Source: Trametopsis cervina (Eukaryota > Basidiomycota > Agaricomycetes > Polyporales > Irpicaceae). From it: 64,000 nt of DNA. Below are positions 48,929 to 63,493 of the stretch, in pieces. How positions within the stretch are numbered: position 1 is the first letter of the stretch; every line of letters starts with the position of its first letter. Made by a program: the position numbers and the translations under genes. The DNA is taken from the NCBI GenBank assembly GCA_022385755.1, contig MU278354.1, forward strand, positions 124,001 through 188,000, written 5' to 3'. A model generated the notes under the pieces. The model was not told the DNA's origin. It searched no databases and saw only the letters and a list, made by a program, of their open reading frames with translations.

Positions 48929-49960
48929 GGAGTGCTAGACGGTCTTGAAGAGCTACGCGCTTGAAGGCGTCGAGTGCTTGATGGTGAGGGTAGAGAAAGA
49001 AACGGGGCAAGGTGTCAGCCTGCTCATAGCGCAGCTGTTAGGATAGCGAGGGCTGACTGCCGATATTTGGAACTGGGCGGTCAGCCAGGCTGTGGCAGCT
49101 TGGCTGACCGTCCGATTCCAGATAGCCAACATCCGGTGTAATGCTACTATAAACGCAAAATCCGCTGGTTAGTAATAAGCTAGAAGCCGTGAAGAGGATA
49201 ACATTACCGTACGAACTTGAACAGAGTTGAAGTGAGACGGGTTCGCCAGCCTGAACGACTGGCGCTACGACGCCACAATGCTGATGGGATTACCTCTTTT
49301 GGGTCATGTCAGTCGATCACGAGCCAAAGTCGGTCAATGGTGAGGGGTAAATGCAGCTCAAGAGTTGACTGGCTGGCTGGTAGCACAAATAAGAGTTGGG
49401 ATAGCTTCATCAGTGAGCTGAGAGACATCGCAAGACATCATCGATGGCTTGCACGTTTAGACAAGGTCTGCCCAGTAGTGTCCTTGAGACCGTGTGCAGG
49501 ATTATGTCGGCAGACCCGTGCCGGTTGCAAGTAACTGGAGCTGACTTTACGGGCCCTCGGGGAGGGTTGAGCGAAATGGGGTCCTCTTTCGAACCCTCAT
49601 CGTTATGCTTGGCATCACTTACGTGCTGCTGTATCAAGCCGGTGCCGACTTATCAAAACACGGCCTGTTAACATCTTTGTTCAACAGTCAAGGACTCAGT
49701 GAGCTCACCTTGGATACACCAGCTGCACTGCTCCCTTGTAGGGCGATGTCACGACACAGGGAGAAGAGCCTCGTTTGAGGGGAAATGAGCATCCGAATGA
49801 GATAATGACAAGTCCTGATAATGTTCTGACCATGCGAAAGATTAGCTATACCATGCAAACAAGAATGCTGTCGTCGGCAGCTTGGGTAAAAACGATACAC
49901 AGCGAAGGAGTACACCCAACCCTTCCCTCTCCCGTATGTTAGAGTCAACACCTCCTGGGT
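48929..49960. other. Intergenic region with a hairpin, upstream of the membrane-protein gene
   Basis: About 1 kb between tandem minus-strand genes (membrane-protein start, HIT stop). It contains an inverted repeat at 49069-49119. Short frames at 49217-49671 and 49688-49951 show no domains. Confidence 0.5.
49069..49119. repeat. 51 bp inverted repeat (22 bp arms, 7 nt loop)
   Basis: Arms 49069-49090 and 49098-49119 pair with about four mismatches in 22; the core GCGGTCAGCCA pairs with TGGCTGACCG. The loop is TGTGGCA. It lies in a promoter-side spacer and may be a foldback element or a transcription-factor palindrome. No second copy was identified here. Confidence 0.75.
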
Positions 49961-51199
49961 TCATAAATCAAATGACGGCACCCGGCCTGGGGACAATAAC
50001 CGCGCTCCACTCGTCGGCGTTCGTTCGTCGTAAACAGGACTCATTAACAACCCGCCGCCTGAGCCAGTATATGATGAACCGGAGATGCCTAATGATAGCG
50101 AGTTCGGCCTCAATGTCGAGGTTGAATCCCGTTCGCCCAAAGGTTGCACACCTGGGCTTCGCTCCAAATCTTCAAAGTCAGGGATTGCCAGCCCAGCCTC
50201 CGTTGTTTCTACCCCGTTCGGGAGACCTTGGCGCGCTCCTGCAGCGGGAACTTCATCAATTGGGCGAGGCGCTTGTCGCGGCAACGGGCCAGAGCGCACG
50301 CGGTTATTGGATGTCTCTTCCCTGCAAAAAGGCAAAGTATGATGAGCACAAAAGACGCTTTATTACAGTGGCGGATCAAAATGGAACAGCCCGTAGTTCA
50401 ACCCAGAAGGCAAGGTTGAGGAGTGAGGAGTGGAGGTTGGTACGCACCGAATTTCGGCAATGAGATCATCTATATCGTACCACGCCATATTGCTATAGCC
50501 GACGGCTCTCCACCACCCCATCAAGTCGCCTGGAAGGATGTATGCATGTGCATGTAAGTGGTCGGTGACTGGGATCTTGCTGTCGCGGAATGGTGGAGTT
50601 ATGAAACCTATCCGAAACTTGTCGTTTGCTCGAGCAGGCAGTTCGGATATACTCTGCCTATTATAGCGGGGTGCGGAGGGTGATGGAGAGGTTGGTGCTC
50701 GACGTTCGTTTGAGGTCAGGAGGGAGGTCAGGAGACGGCGGGAGAGGTCCCTGAGGGAGACTAAGAGAGGTAAATCGCTGGATGACTGAGAGCCATGCGT
50801 CACGTCAGCAGAGCCACAATTGACACGAAACAATGTTACATACCAGGGTATACAGTGAGGGTACATGGTAGCTGTGCCATGAGAAGGTTAGACAACGACA
50901 TTGTAGGCGCACGAGTAGTCATACTTGAATGCGATTATGACATGCCCTCTACTTGACACGGGGTTCAACCGTTCGCGGTATATAGTGAAGTTGTCGTCTC
51001 TCCAGAGGATTTCAGGAGCCTTCGAGCCAGCAGGAAACGACGGAGAACGCGGAGAGTGGGAAGGGGCATGCTGTGCTGTGGCGACTATGCTGCACATGGG
51101 GCAGCCCGGCTTTGGTGAGAAGGACATGCCACCCTCGGTCTCATTCGTTGAAGGAGGAGGCAATGGAACGGGCGAGCTTAAGGAGTGACTGGGGACCAA
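49961..51199 (-). CDS. HIT (histidine triad) domain protein
   Basis: Five or so exons give about 320 residues. The N-terminal part carries GCPMCSIVATAQ, then APEILWRDDNFTIYRERLNPVSS and GHVIIAFN joined to YHVPSLYTLSSSDLPLLV. The catalytic triad motif is in IPVTDHLHAHAYILP (His-x-His-x-His). HIT proteins hydrolyse or transfer nucleotidyl groups (Hint, Fhit and aprataxin-like); the exact substrate cannot be told from sequence. After the HIT domain (DIDDLIAEIREET) comes a long disordered Ser/Gly/Pro tail not present in minimal HIT proteins. The donor after EIR (~50449) and the acceptor at ~50323 join these parts. Confidence 0.85.
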
Positions 51200-51552
51200 G
51201 TATCGGAGGGGAGCTACGTGCAGGCGGTGGTCAAGACGAAATAAGGTCTGATCTAGGGAGGGCGCTTAATCGAGATCCAGTAAATAATGAAGCGTATCGT
51301 TGACGGGATAAGTACGTCTTCTAACCCCTTTCATTCAGTTTGTTACAGTTGAATACAACACGTTGGCCGCCATCCTTATTTTTAGATACTGCGCAGCACT
51401 CCCTCTCTGGATACGACCTAGACTCGGACCCGGAGGTTACAGCCTCTCACGTTGCCCGTGTGTCGCATCTAATCATTTATTATCACCCGTCACGACGTGT
51501 ATATCAACTTGAACCCCTGGGCGGATCGCTCTGAGACAGGCATAACCCGGGC
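51200..51552. other. Divergent spacer HIT/Trax
   Basis: 353 bp between divergent starts; no gene seen; a probable bidirectional promoter. Confidence 0.5.
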
Positions 51553-52670
51553 ATGGCGAAGCTCCCACCAACATCACGCACGGCCATCGTTGCCGCGTTT
51601 GAGACGTTCAGGGAGGAACTGGATGAGCATAATGACAGGAGGGAAAGACTGATCAAGGTCTGTAGTGTCATAGATCCTGCTACACTTCTACGTTCGAGGA
51701 CTTTGCATGAAGCGGTCGCGTTGAACGCTCACCCTCTGGCAGAACAGCCGCGATGTCACCAACCTGTCCAAGAAAGTCATTTTCTTGTTGCACAGAATAA
51801 TGACTGAGGATGGACCGAACTCTAAGGAGGAGAGCGACAGGTCGCGCGGGGTGCGAGCTGCTGCACAAGGGCGCAAAAAACTCAAGGAAATTCAGCAGCT
51901 GCTTGCCTCCATTCGCGAGGAAGTGAAAGGTGACCGCTTCTGGCGGTACCAGAGGAACGTCTCACCTGGAGTACAAGAGTACATCGAAGCCCTCAGCTTT
52001 GCACACTACCTTGAATTCGGCTCGCTAATTAGCTACAAAGAAGTGGAGCGGTCGCTCTCGGACGAGCAGGGTATTCCGGTGGGTAACTTGTATCGCTGAG
52101 GTTTTTCTCTCTATAATACTGATGTTGTATTCCATGAATAATCCGTGGTATTTTCAGTTCTTTCCGCTCTCACTTGAAGACTATCTCCTAGGATTGTCAG
52201 ACTTGACCGGAGAGTTGATGCGCTATGCCATCTCCTCTATCTCCCAGCGCGGCGGCCGCACGAAGGCCAGTGAAGTTTGTACGTTTGTGCGGGATTGCAG
52301 TGCAGGTTTGATCCTTCCCGAATCATACATTACGTGTCCGCCTAACAGATGTTTTGCATCTGGTCAGATTTCGAAGTTCTCTCACCGCATTACAAGGAAC
52401 TGCGCAAGAAACAAGCAGTAACATCACAATCACTCCAGAAGATCGAGAATGGTTCGTAAAACATACACACGTGTTGATTAGGACCAAAGTTTACTGATAG
52501 TTCGTCGCTCGTCAGCCGCCTATGCGATCGTTGTGCGCAGTTCCGAATACGACTTGTCGCCCGAGATGCTAGGCGATATTGCAACTATGGTTTCCGGCTC
52601 GTACGGACAAAGTGATGACCGCAGCTCACGCAGAAGACAACGCGAAGGCGATGGCGATGAAGACGATTGA
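51553..52670 (+). CDS. TSNAX: Translin-associated factor X (Trax) family protein
   Basis: Five exons give about 270 residues. It opens with FETFREELDEHNDRRERLIK joined to SRDVTNLSKKVIFLLHRIM. Next come SPGVQEYIEALSFAHYLEFG, SLISYKEVERSL and EDYLLGLSDLTGELMRYAIS, then EVCTFVRDCSADFEVLSPHY and NAAYAIVVRSSEYDLSPEML. The LDxHNDRRERLIK and DLTGELMR motifs are those of Trax rather than translin. Trax with translin forms C3PO, a nuclease assisting RNA processing; in fungi it also acts in tRNA maturation. The C-terminus is a highly charged tail (SSRRRQREGDGDEDD). No translin gene is in this window. Confidence 0.88.
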
Positions 52671-53502
52671 AGCACCCTTGTACTGGTTTACGTGTCGCGC
52701 TTATCCGTTCTCTGTGTATGATTATCAAGATATTGAAGCAACGAAGACTCGCGGTGTTCTACTGTCCTGTGTGCAAGCATTTCATTTCGGCAAAAGCGAT
52801 TGATCAATACGTGAGTCCCCCCTTCGAAACGCTCTTTGACTATCGATGTTCGGAGGATAACTATCTATGGGAGGCAATCAGACCGGCATTGCAATGCGTC
52901 CACCATGCATAGTTCATATCTGCTTATCACTGTCCCTGTGGCATGTCTCGCTCCATGATCCTGCTTTACGTCGCCCCTCGTTTTGGGATGGGCCCTGTAC
53001 GCATTATCTACGATCGCATCGTGAATTATAAAACCGACAGCTGCGATTGCACTTCGAGTTATATTGACACCGATGTCCTCATTCACCATCGTTTGCTTGT
53101 TTATCTCGCTTAACGACACCATCTCTGCGGTGTATAGACCTGACCGACCATTCTATGTCCTGACGCATGAATGACACCCGAGCGCTCTGCTGCAATTATC
53201 CGGGCTTGTCCTTGCCCTTATACCGTGTTGCACTCTCAAGATACGAGGGTCTCGGCTGCCTCGTGCAGTGCAATTTGTCCTCGTTGCTGCCTCCTGCCCA
53301 CTGTGCGCATTCATCGAATCAGGGCGGTGGCTAAAGGTTGGATCTTCACAAGCTTCCAGGGTTCTCCGAGCGGCAGATGAAGGTATATCTGCTCTCGTGA
53401 GCCGTTCAACAACAGCTTTTCTTTCCCAAGGAACGGACTCAGGCAGTCCCTCGATTTCATCCTACCTAACGCCTTTCTTCTCCTTCACGCGCCGTTTTCA
53501 AG
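52671..53502. other. Intergenic, no gene seen
   Basis: About 830 bp between tandem plus-strand genes. Frames on both strands are short and domain-free; it holds the promoter of the following gene and the Trax 3' UTR. Confidence 0.5.
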
Positions 53503-55734
53503 ATGACTCTTACGTTCAGCCCAGCCCTGCGCACAGCGACACCGCTCTCCGTTGCCCCAGGCGGCGGTCAAGCCAGCTTCCGCTTCACAGCGACGTTCTC
53601 CTCACGTGGAGAATATGAACGCGCTCTTCAAGAGGGAACGAGGATCGAGATGTGGACCAACCTAGCTGCCGACGGACGGGACGGCAAGGAATGGCACGCT
53701 CTCTCTTTCCGCTACCCCGAGCATGAGGAAGCGGGTTCTGCTAACGATGCTGGCGACGCGAAGGTTGTTTCCCTCGCATCTGCGTACTCGGAATCCCAGC
53801 ATGCACAGCCGCAGAGTGATGCAACCGTCGTTCTCGATGTTAACCTCGCCGCCGTGCGACCGGGCGCGACATATTCGTTCACCTACCGCCTCGTTCGCGC
53901 TTCGGGAGCTATAGAGTGGCTGGGAGCTTATGGTCAGAACGGCGATCTCGTCGTCGAGGAGAAGGATGTTCGGTATACCCTCGCCAAGGGTAGCAAGTTC
54001 GAGGACGGCGCGGTCGTCCATCCCCAAAGTGCTGGTCCGGCGATCGTCGCTACTCTGAACAAGTCCCTTGACTGGGTCTGTTGGGGATTCAGTGCGGACG
54101 GGTATGTGAACGTGCACGAAGTTTTCTGTGCATAGATGATCTGATGATCGCTTTGTAGATGCAAGGGCCCTCATACGTCCCTCTCATTGTCTCCGTCGGG
54201 TGCGGCATTGCTCGTGCCGCGTCCCAGCGCAACTCAGTTGGTGAACGTCCAGCCGCTCTTGCTCAAGGCCGAACATGGCGCGGTAGCAATCGAGTCGAAT
54301 GGCGACATCGTCCTTCACGATTCCTCCCGTCTTGCGGTACTCAGCGCCGACTCTCTTGCCTCTCTGCCCGGTATCACTCTGGTCGGCACGAACGGAACTT
54401 TCGCGATCCTCGCGTCCGAGGGCAAGAACGGTCGCGACGCGCCCGTATCACTGTCGTTCATCCCAGTCTCGCGCGAAGCCTGGAAAACCGCAAGCACGGA
54501 TGTGCGTCTGACGGGTGCTGACGTGCGCTCTGTACTCGGGTCCGACCACGACAGCGCTGTCCTTATCAACTTCCCGGCGTTCGGCATCTGGGAAGCGGGA
54601 GAGGACCTGCTCATCAAAGTTCCTGCGCCAGGTGCACAATGCATCATCGCGCCGCTGCACAACCTCGCCTCGTCTAAGGACGCCGAGTCTGTTGAGCTCG
54701 CTCTGCTCTCGACATCCTCGTCTGCTCGCATCGAGACGTTCGAGGATGTTGCCCGGTCTGCGCTGTTGACGCCTCCGCCCTCTCCACCCTCGCGGTTCGC
54801 TAAGGGGTCTTACACCCCGTCGTCTCTCCCAGCGACACCCTCTGTCAACATCCTTCCCACTCTCATGGAGGCGTCTGAGGAGCAGGAGGTGTCCAAGGAT
54901 GCCACTCTAACCTCGACCCCCTCTGGGTCAACTGACGAGACTGTGGAGGAGACTGTAGAGGAGGCTACGAAGGAGACCGTGGAGGAACTCCCAGTGAAGA
55001 GAAACGGCCCAGAAGAGTTCGAAATCGTGATCCCCCGAAGGCCTGATCACCCCCTCGAGCTCCTTAAGTCCCTAATTTCCTTCATCTTCTGGCTGGTGAA
55101 GCCCGCGTTGGACAAGATCTGGACCTTCTTGGGCGGAAACCTCCTGTGGCTGATGGCGTACAGGTGGTTCAAGGGTACTTCCGCCCCTGGGGTGAGGTTC
55201 CTCAAGGACAATGAGAAGGTCATCGTCCACGAGGTGCAGGACGAAGTCCCCTCCGAGTCTTCCGTCGCCGCTGAGGAGCCTTCCGAGGAGCTGTCCGTCA
55301 TCGCTGAGGAGAGTGAGCCTGACACGGACGACGTCCGCCAACAGCTCTTCCGTGCGCAATCTGACATCACCGTCGTCTCCGAAGCCAGCACTATGGTCTG
55401 CGAAGCCGAGGACATCGAAGAGGACTTCAAAGTCCTCCCGAAGGCCTTGGAAGCCGCGTCGCCCTCACCCATCCTCGCACACATCGAGATACCTGCCCAA
55501 CCGCTCGTCGCCAACCAGAAGTCGCGCCTCGTAGCCGACGTGCACGACAGCGTGCTCTCTCTCCTCGTCCATGTCAAGGCAAAGGCTACGGCTCTCCCCG
55601 AGCTGGACGTGACGATCGACGGCGAGAAGCTGCAGTCCGAAGCGAAGTGCATGCCTCTGTTTGACGGGGTGTACCTACTGGCGATGCCGCTCGCTGACGG
55701 AGCATCCAAGCTGCAGGTCGCTCTGCGCCAGTAA
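53503..55734 (+). CDS. Hypothetical membrane-anchored protein
   Basis: Not recognised by name. Two exons: 53503-54100 and 54159-55734, about 725 residues, joined SADG|CKGPHTSLSLSPSG. The N-terminal ~190 residues look like a beta-rich domain (IEMWTNLAADGRDGKEWHAL..YSFTYRLVRASGAIEWLGAYGQNGDLVV), loosely like starch/glycogen-binding folds, but I would not assign it. A second folded region follows (NVQPLLLKAEHGAVAIESNG, VLINFPAFGIWEAGEDLLIK). A Thr/Glu linker precedes a hydrophobic segment at about residues 495-525 (FIFWLVKPALDKIWTFLGGN) that could be a membrane anchor. The C-terminal part is acidic with a second beta-rich block. Codon use matches highly biased neighbours, which suggests good expression. 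Confidence 0.75.
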
Positions 55735-56388
55735 GCTGGCTGTACCCATAGTCTCCCCTTACTTCTTCCCCCTTAACGAGGCAGCGCGTCCGGACGTCCT
55801 GTTCCTTCTTATGATCCTTCCTAGACCCCTCCTCTTGTTGTTGTACGACCAGTCTGTATCACGATTCACGATAGATCCACGAGCATACGTAAAACGCATC
55901 ATTTTTTCTAGCCGCATCCATTTCTCACCATCTGTCCCCTGTCTTGTAGCTTTGTCTTCTGTACATGATTATTCTGTATACACTGCATGTTGTGACATTT
56001 AACAAATGTGTGCCTTAAGACCACCCTCCACGAAACAGCCGCAAGGGCAAACATACCGAACTGGGAAAGAGCGTGCTTTGGGGCACGCGGGCTTTTCGTA
56101 TTCTGTCTCGGTACTGTTGAGCATCACGAATCAGCGGGCGTACCTCGATCGTTTGGTGGTCTATGCGGGCTATTCTTGTCTCTCATAACAGCTTCCTGTG
56201 TCCAATCGTCACTGTCACCATTTGTAAGGTATACTCTTGACAAGAGAATATCGATACTTCGTGTTACTGAAACTTCAGCTAGATTCAAGTCAGCCCATCC
56301 ATTACTCGCAGCCATTTACAAAACAAAAATACACAAATATGAATAAATTTACAACGTCGCAGTCTCCGCGAGACGTCGCTGTGAATCG
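55735..56388. other. Convergent spacer
   Basis: 654 bp between the 3' ends of the membrane-anchored gene and the RING gene; AT-rich towards the RING end; no gene seen. Confidence 0.5.
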
Positions 56389-57180
56389 TCAAGTAACTGC
56401 TGGAGAGGGAGACGGGTCTATTGGCTCTCGTGACTTCTTCTTGCGGCCCTTCTTCTTACCTGTGAGGCGCAGGATTCCCACTGTCTTCCACAACCTACAA
56501 AGCGCACAGAACATCAGCGTTGTACACAACAAATCGTATGTCAGAGGATGCTCATACTCTTTCCGCTCACACCAGTCCTTCCACTTCACGCCATCGTCCC
56601 GCCACCCTTCTACCCCGTTCTCTCTGAGCGCGTCGACGTGTCTTTGGACTGCACTGTCCAAAGCGATGTTGGCAATCATAGGCAGACGCTTCTGCACGGG
56701 ACCTCGGCAGACCGCGCATACAGGCAGAGTTTTCTGTTCGGATCGAAAATGTTCAACGTTGTTTGTTACACTAGATAACCGCGCATATATACGCACGTTC
56801 TTCTCGACCCAATCGAGACCGCACTCTCCGCAATAGCTATGGCCGCATGGGTTGAAGAGGTATGCACATGCGCTGAGCACTCAAGCGTTAGCCCACATCC
56901 ATGAATATTCCAAATGGAGCGGACGTACTATAGATCATAGCAGCTACATTCTATGTTTAACTCGAGCAAACAAGTTGAACACAAACACGACTCACATCGG
57001 ACAAGTCATCTCATCCTCAAAGGAGTCCATCAGCTTCCTCAACTTCTTCTCGCTCTGCTGCTCATCCCCTCGCGACACGTTCTGGGGTACCGGCACGTCC
57101 GCACGGGCTGGACTGTGGCGTTCGTTCGAAACGTCCGAATCCCGCGACCTCTTTCGGACCAGGCTTCTGGAAGGAGACAT
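56389..57180 (-). CDS. RING-finger E3 ubiquitin ligase
   Basis: The first exon runs MSPSRSLVRKRSRDSDVSNE..KKLRKLMDSFEDEMTCP. A 15 nt microexon at 56943-56929 then completes CPICYDLYACAYLFNPCGHS, followed by YCGECGLDWVEKN and, after an intron, KTLPVCAVCRGPV. This gives a C3HC4 RING (CPIC, CGHSYCGEC, CAVC). RING proteins of this type transfer ubiquitin from E2 to substrates. Skipping the microexon would destroy the first zinc pair. The C-terminal part has a conserved-looking helix (ALDSAVQRHVDALRENGVEG) and a basic tail KKKGRKKK, a possible nuclear signal. The intron 56557-56495 is 63 nt and stop-free. Reading frame is also open upstream of 57180 across a further possible exon (57357-57277), so the true start is uncertain. 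Confidence 0.75.
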
Positions 57181-57377
57181 AGTCTGAGTAGAACCTTGCT
57201 GCTCATCGTGACTCAGGCCTGAAACGAATAACAGAGTCAGTCATACGCGAAATGGGAAGGGAGGCCGCGGCGTACCTTGCGTAGAGCTGGTCTCGGGTTG
57301 TTTGGACGTCGTAGCTATCGGCCTGAGCTTGAGTGTGCGTCCAGGAATACAGCAACGCCAAGAACACACCAGTAAGA

Positions 57378-57869
57378 TTAGTGGGGGTCGTCGGTCTCAG
57401 AGTTTGTGTACCAGACGCATCGCATCCTACTTCTGAGGAATTCGGTCAGAGATTCAACCTTGAAAAGATAGACAACTTCGATACCTGACTGTTTACCGCA
57501 TAAAACAGTAGATTCCGCGTTATCTACTATGGCAAAGAAGTCGTTGTCGTATTCGAATTCGTCGGGGTATTCTGAGGATGGACTGGGTTCCCTCGTTTCG
57601 TCAAGGCCTCCTCTATGACCTACCACTGTATTTGATGATGTCGCCGTAGTGTTTGTGTTCTCAGGAGCTGTTGTATCCTTTAGGTCGTTTGTATGCTCGG
57701 GGGATATGGTATCTTGTTGCTGCGGCTGCACTGGCTGTTCAACTTGTTCGACTTGCGTAGATGCCGGCGCACTGAGTGCCGGGATTGCATCCAAGTCAGC
57801 GGCCGAGAACTCATCGAAGTCGTATTCGTCAGAGTCATCAACAGCGTTCGACTCAAGAAGCGAGGACAT
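57378..57869 (-). pseudogene. Possible EXO5-like N-terminal fragment
   Basis: A 163-residue frame starting MSSLLESNAVDDSDEYDFDEFSAADLDAIPAL. Acidic D/E-Y-D-F-x-E-F-[ST]-A-x-[DE]-L starts are typical of basidiomycete exonuclease V (EXO5), and the later SLTEFLRSR stretch faintly resembles the SPFxxFR block that precedes the EXO5 nuclease core. The core itself (a VTDLVGPxWCE-like block, iron-sulfur Cys, PD-(D/E)XK motifs) is not found in any frame downstream, where the RING gene begins. It is either a remnant of EXO5, a short unrelated protein, or an upstream exon set misjoined to the RING gene. Confidence 0.35.
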
Positions 57870-58075
57870 TCATGAAGGAGCGGCTGTAGATGACGGTGGT
57901 GGACCGAGTGTAAGTACTAAAGTTGACCACTGTTCGAAACCCTTGCGATGACACCACGGATACCGCGGCCCGGAATGCGTACTCAAGTTCTCACGTGACG
58001 AGAAGGAACGAATGAATAGGGTCAATGTTGCTCGCCACATGCAGACTACCAAGATACAACCACAGTACACATATT

Positions 58076-59660
58076 CTAGTTGCCGTTATCGACATCGTCA
58101 CCAAAGTTAAACCCGTTGGTGCCGTCATTGCCGACGACCCGCGAACCGTCCACATTGCCACCCGTGGCAGTGCCGGTGCTGCTGTCACCACCATCCCCAG
58201 CAAGGTTGGAGCCGTCAGTGTTGGTGATATCGCCGCCCGAGTTAGACACGCTGCCTCCGCGAGCGTTGCCCGAGTTACCGGTGGACGCGTTACCTCCGGG
58301 GCCCCGTCCGTTGGAGTTACCACCCTCGGCATCACCAGTAGTTGTGGTACCTCCAATACCACCAAAGGCTGCAGAGCGCATCAGTACGAACGCAGGTCAA
58401 AGAAAGACTGTTGTTACTCACTGGAGTCTGCGTTGTTGATCGCGCCGTCGTCATCGGCGACGTTGGCAACGGAACCACCGTTGACGTTCGAGGAGTCTCC
58501 AGTGTGAGCGTTACCACCGGCCGTGTCTGCGTCGTAAGCACGCCTGGCGACGTCTCCACCAGTAGCATCACCGCTGTCCGACATGCCGCCATCAGCAGCA
58601 GCGTCTGGCATTCAAGTCAGTAAATCGAAGCCACGTCTACGAGGTATAGGGCTTACTGGAGGCTGTGTTACCGATGGTTCCGGCCTCATTACCGATGTTG
58701 CCACCGTTGGAGGGACCGGCCTTGCCTGACACGGCGTTTCCTCCGGGGCCACGGTTCCTGCCCCTACCACCCACAGCGTCACCGGAGTACGACTCGCCAG
58801 CAGTGACATCGTCGGCGGTGCCGAAGTCGTCTGAAGTAGTTATTAGACACCAACCAGCCAGTAAGGGATAGGTCGAGACTTACTCGCTGCGTTGTTGGTG
58901 ATCTCACCATCCGAATCGCCCTCGTTGAAGACTGAACCAGTCGAGGAGCTGTCGGAATCACCAGACTGGGCGTTTCCACCAGCAGTCTGGGAGTTGAGGG
59001 CACGTTTCCTTCTCGCATCTCCGGCAATAGCATCTCCAGTTCCCGAAGTGCCTCCGGAGCCAGGAGTGTCTGAAATCCCACTGTCACGAAACAGTATGCA
59101 AAAGACAAGATAAAACGTACTGGCGCCATCTGTGCTATCAACACTACCGGCCGAGTTTGCGACACTGCCTCCTCGCGCGGGACCGCTGTTCCCGGTATAA
59201 GCATTACCGCCAGGACCACGTCCTTGGCCATCACCACCTGTCGCTTCTCCTGAGATGCTGTCGTTGGCGTCACCACCGAAGTCTATAGAAGAAAGTTCAG
59301 AAGATGTGAGCCGTAGGATAGTAGCGACTTACTGGAGTCGTCGCTGGTCAAAGTGGTTGTATCGTCGGCATTGTTGACCACGCTACCACCACTGGCGGTC
59401 GATGTGTTACCGGTGCGGGCGTTACCACCAGCGGTCCCAGCGTCGTTTGCACGCTTAGGGTGAGGGATCAAGTTGTGGAAAAAGCCTCCAGGGGCACCGG
59501 GGACAGAAGGGACTGAGTTGGCGTTGGGAGCCGGGAGGGTTCCAGCGCTACCAGTGACGGCACCAGCGCCAGGGAGAGACGGGGACGTAGGAGCTGCTGC
59601 AATGAGGCTTGGGCTGACTGTAGCGGCGAAGATACCGAAGGCGATGACTGGGCTACGCAT
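58076..59660 (-). CDS. Secreted alternating-repeat Gly/Asn-rich protein with dibasic sites
   Basis: Not a named family. Six exons: 59660-59333, 59282-59121, 59069-58884, 58830-58657, 58604-58422 and 58368-58076. The first ~22 residues (MRSPVIAFGIFAATVSPSLI) look like a signal peptide. The rest is six modules alternating between two types. Type A (exons 2, 4, 6) carries GDA..GRGPGGNAxTGNSGxARGGSVxN. Type B (end of exon 1, exons 3, 5) carries TAGGNAxTGDS..GGSVxN..NNA. Each B module is immediately preceded by a dibasic pair: PHPKR|AND, RRKR|ALN, ARR|AYD, as expected for Kex2 cutting in the Golgi. All internal exons begin and end in the same phase and are multiples of three (162, 186, 174, 183 nt), so whole exons could duplicate. 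It ends DDVDNGN. A cell-wall, matrix or peptide-precursor role is inference only. Confidence 0.75.
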
Positions 59661-60151
59661 CTTGATAGATAGTGCTGTGGATAAAAAGGTGAGCGAGCGA
59701 AGAGATTAGAGAGAAACTAGAGTAAGATGGGGGAACAGAAGAGAGCGCGGTTGAGGTTTGAAGATGGGGCGCCACGTCTTATATCCTGGCAGACGAGGGA
59801 TTCAGATCCCGCCAGGTCTTCTCGAGAGTGAGTGCTTGCTATCGACGCCATAAACAGTAGAGTTACCATATCGGGGGAGAGAAGCACCATTTCTGGTTCC
59901 AAAAGGCGCCAGGCGGACGGTGGCCAATCATGGCGATTCAACTTGGAACCGAGGAAGCCGCCACGCTCTGAAACCAACCTTCGCGCTTTGCTAATACTGA
60001 ATGGGATTTACCGGCCCTATATGCGTGCAAATTTTTGGTCGTAAAGAACACCTACCTGCCCTCAAAACAACGGCGGCCAAAAGAACGTCTGACTGCGGGA
60101 ACAGAGGAGCTAGAAGCCATTCGATGGAGGTGTACAAGTGTAGAATTCTCC
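59661..60151. other. Promoter region of the repeat-protein gene
   Basis: About 490 bp between the repeat-protein start and the ECD stop (tandem, minus strand). No gene seen. Confidence 0.5.
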
Positions 60152-63184
<3,033 letters not shown>

Positions 63185-63493
63185 GTTGTGTTTCTATCTT
63201 TTCGTATAATACAATGGTTCGTTGGAGATGATTGAAATGTAGAGATGAAGAATCAGGTCATGGAGGTCAATGTGCAGAGAAAGCAATCACAAATGAAGTA
63301 ACTGCGAGAAGAGAGACGCTGACGCCACAACGCGTCGGTGATCCGTCTAAAAAGACCGCGCGTCGGCCTTTCCATATCGGAGCACGATGCGTTCACCAGC
63401 TTCCGGCGCTCTTTTCTGTTCTGGCACCTCACCTCGCACTGGTCACGGTGCAGTCTCTCCTCCCCATCTTGTCGAGCCCTCTCATGAGGCAGG
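63185..63493. promoter_or_regulatory. Bidirectional promoter ECD/VMA7
   Basis: A 309 bp spacer between two divergent start codons, so it should drive both genes. No TATA-like element or repeat is obvious. Confidence 0.5.
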
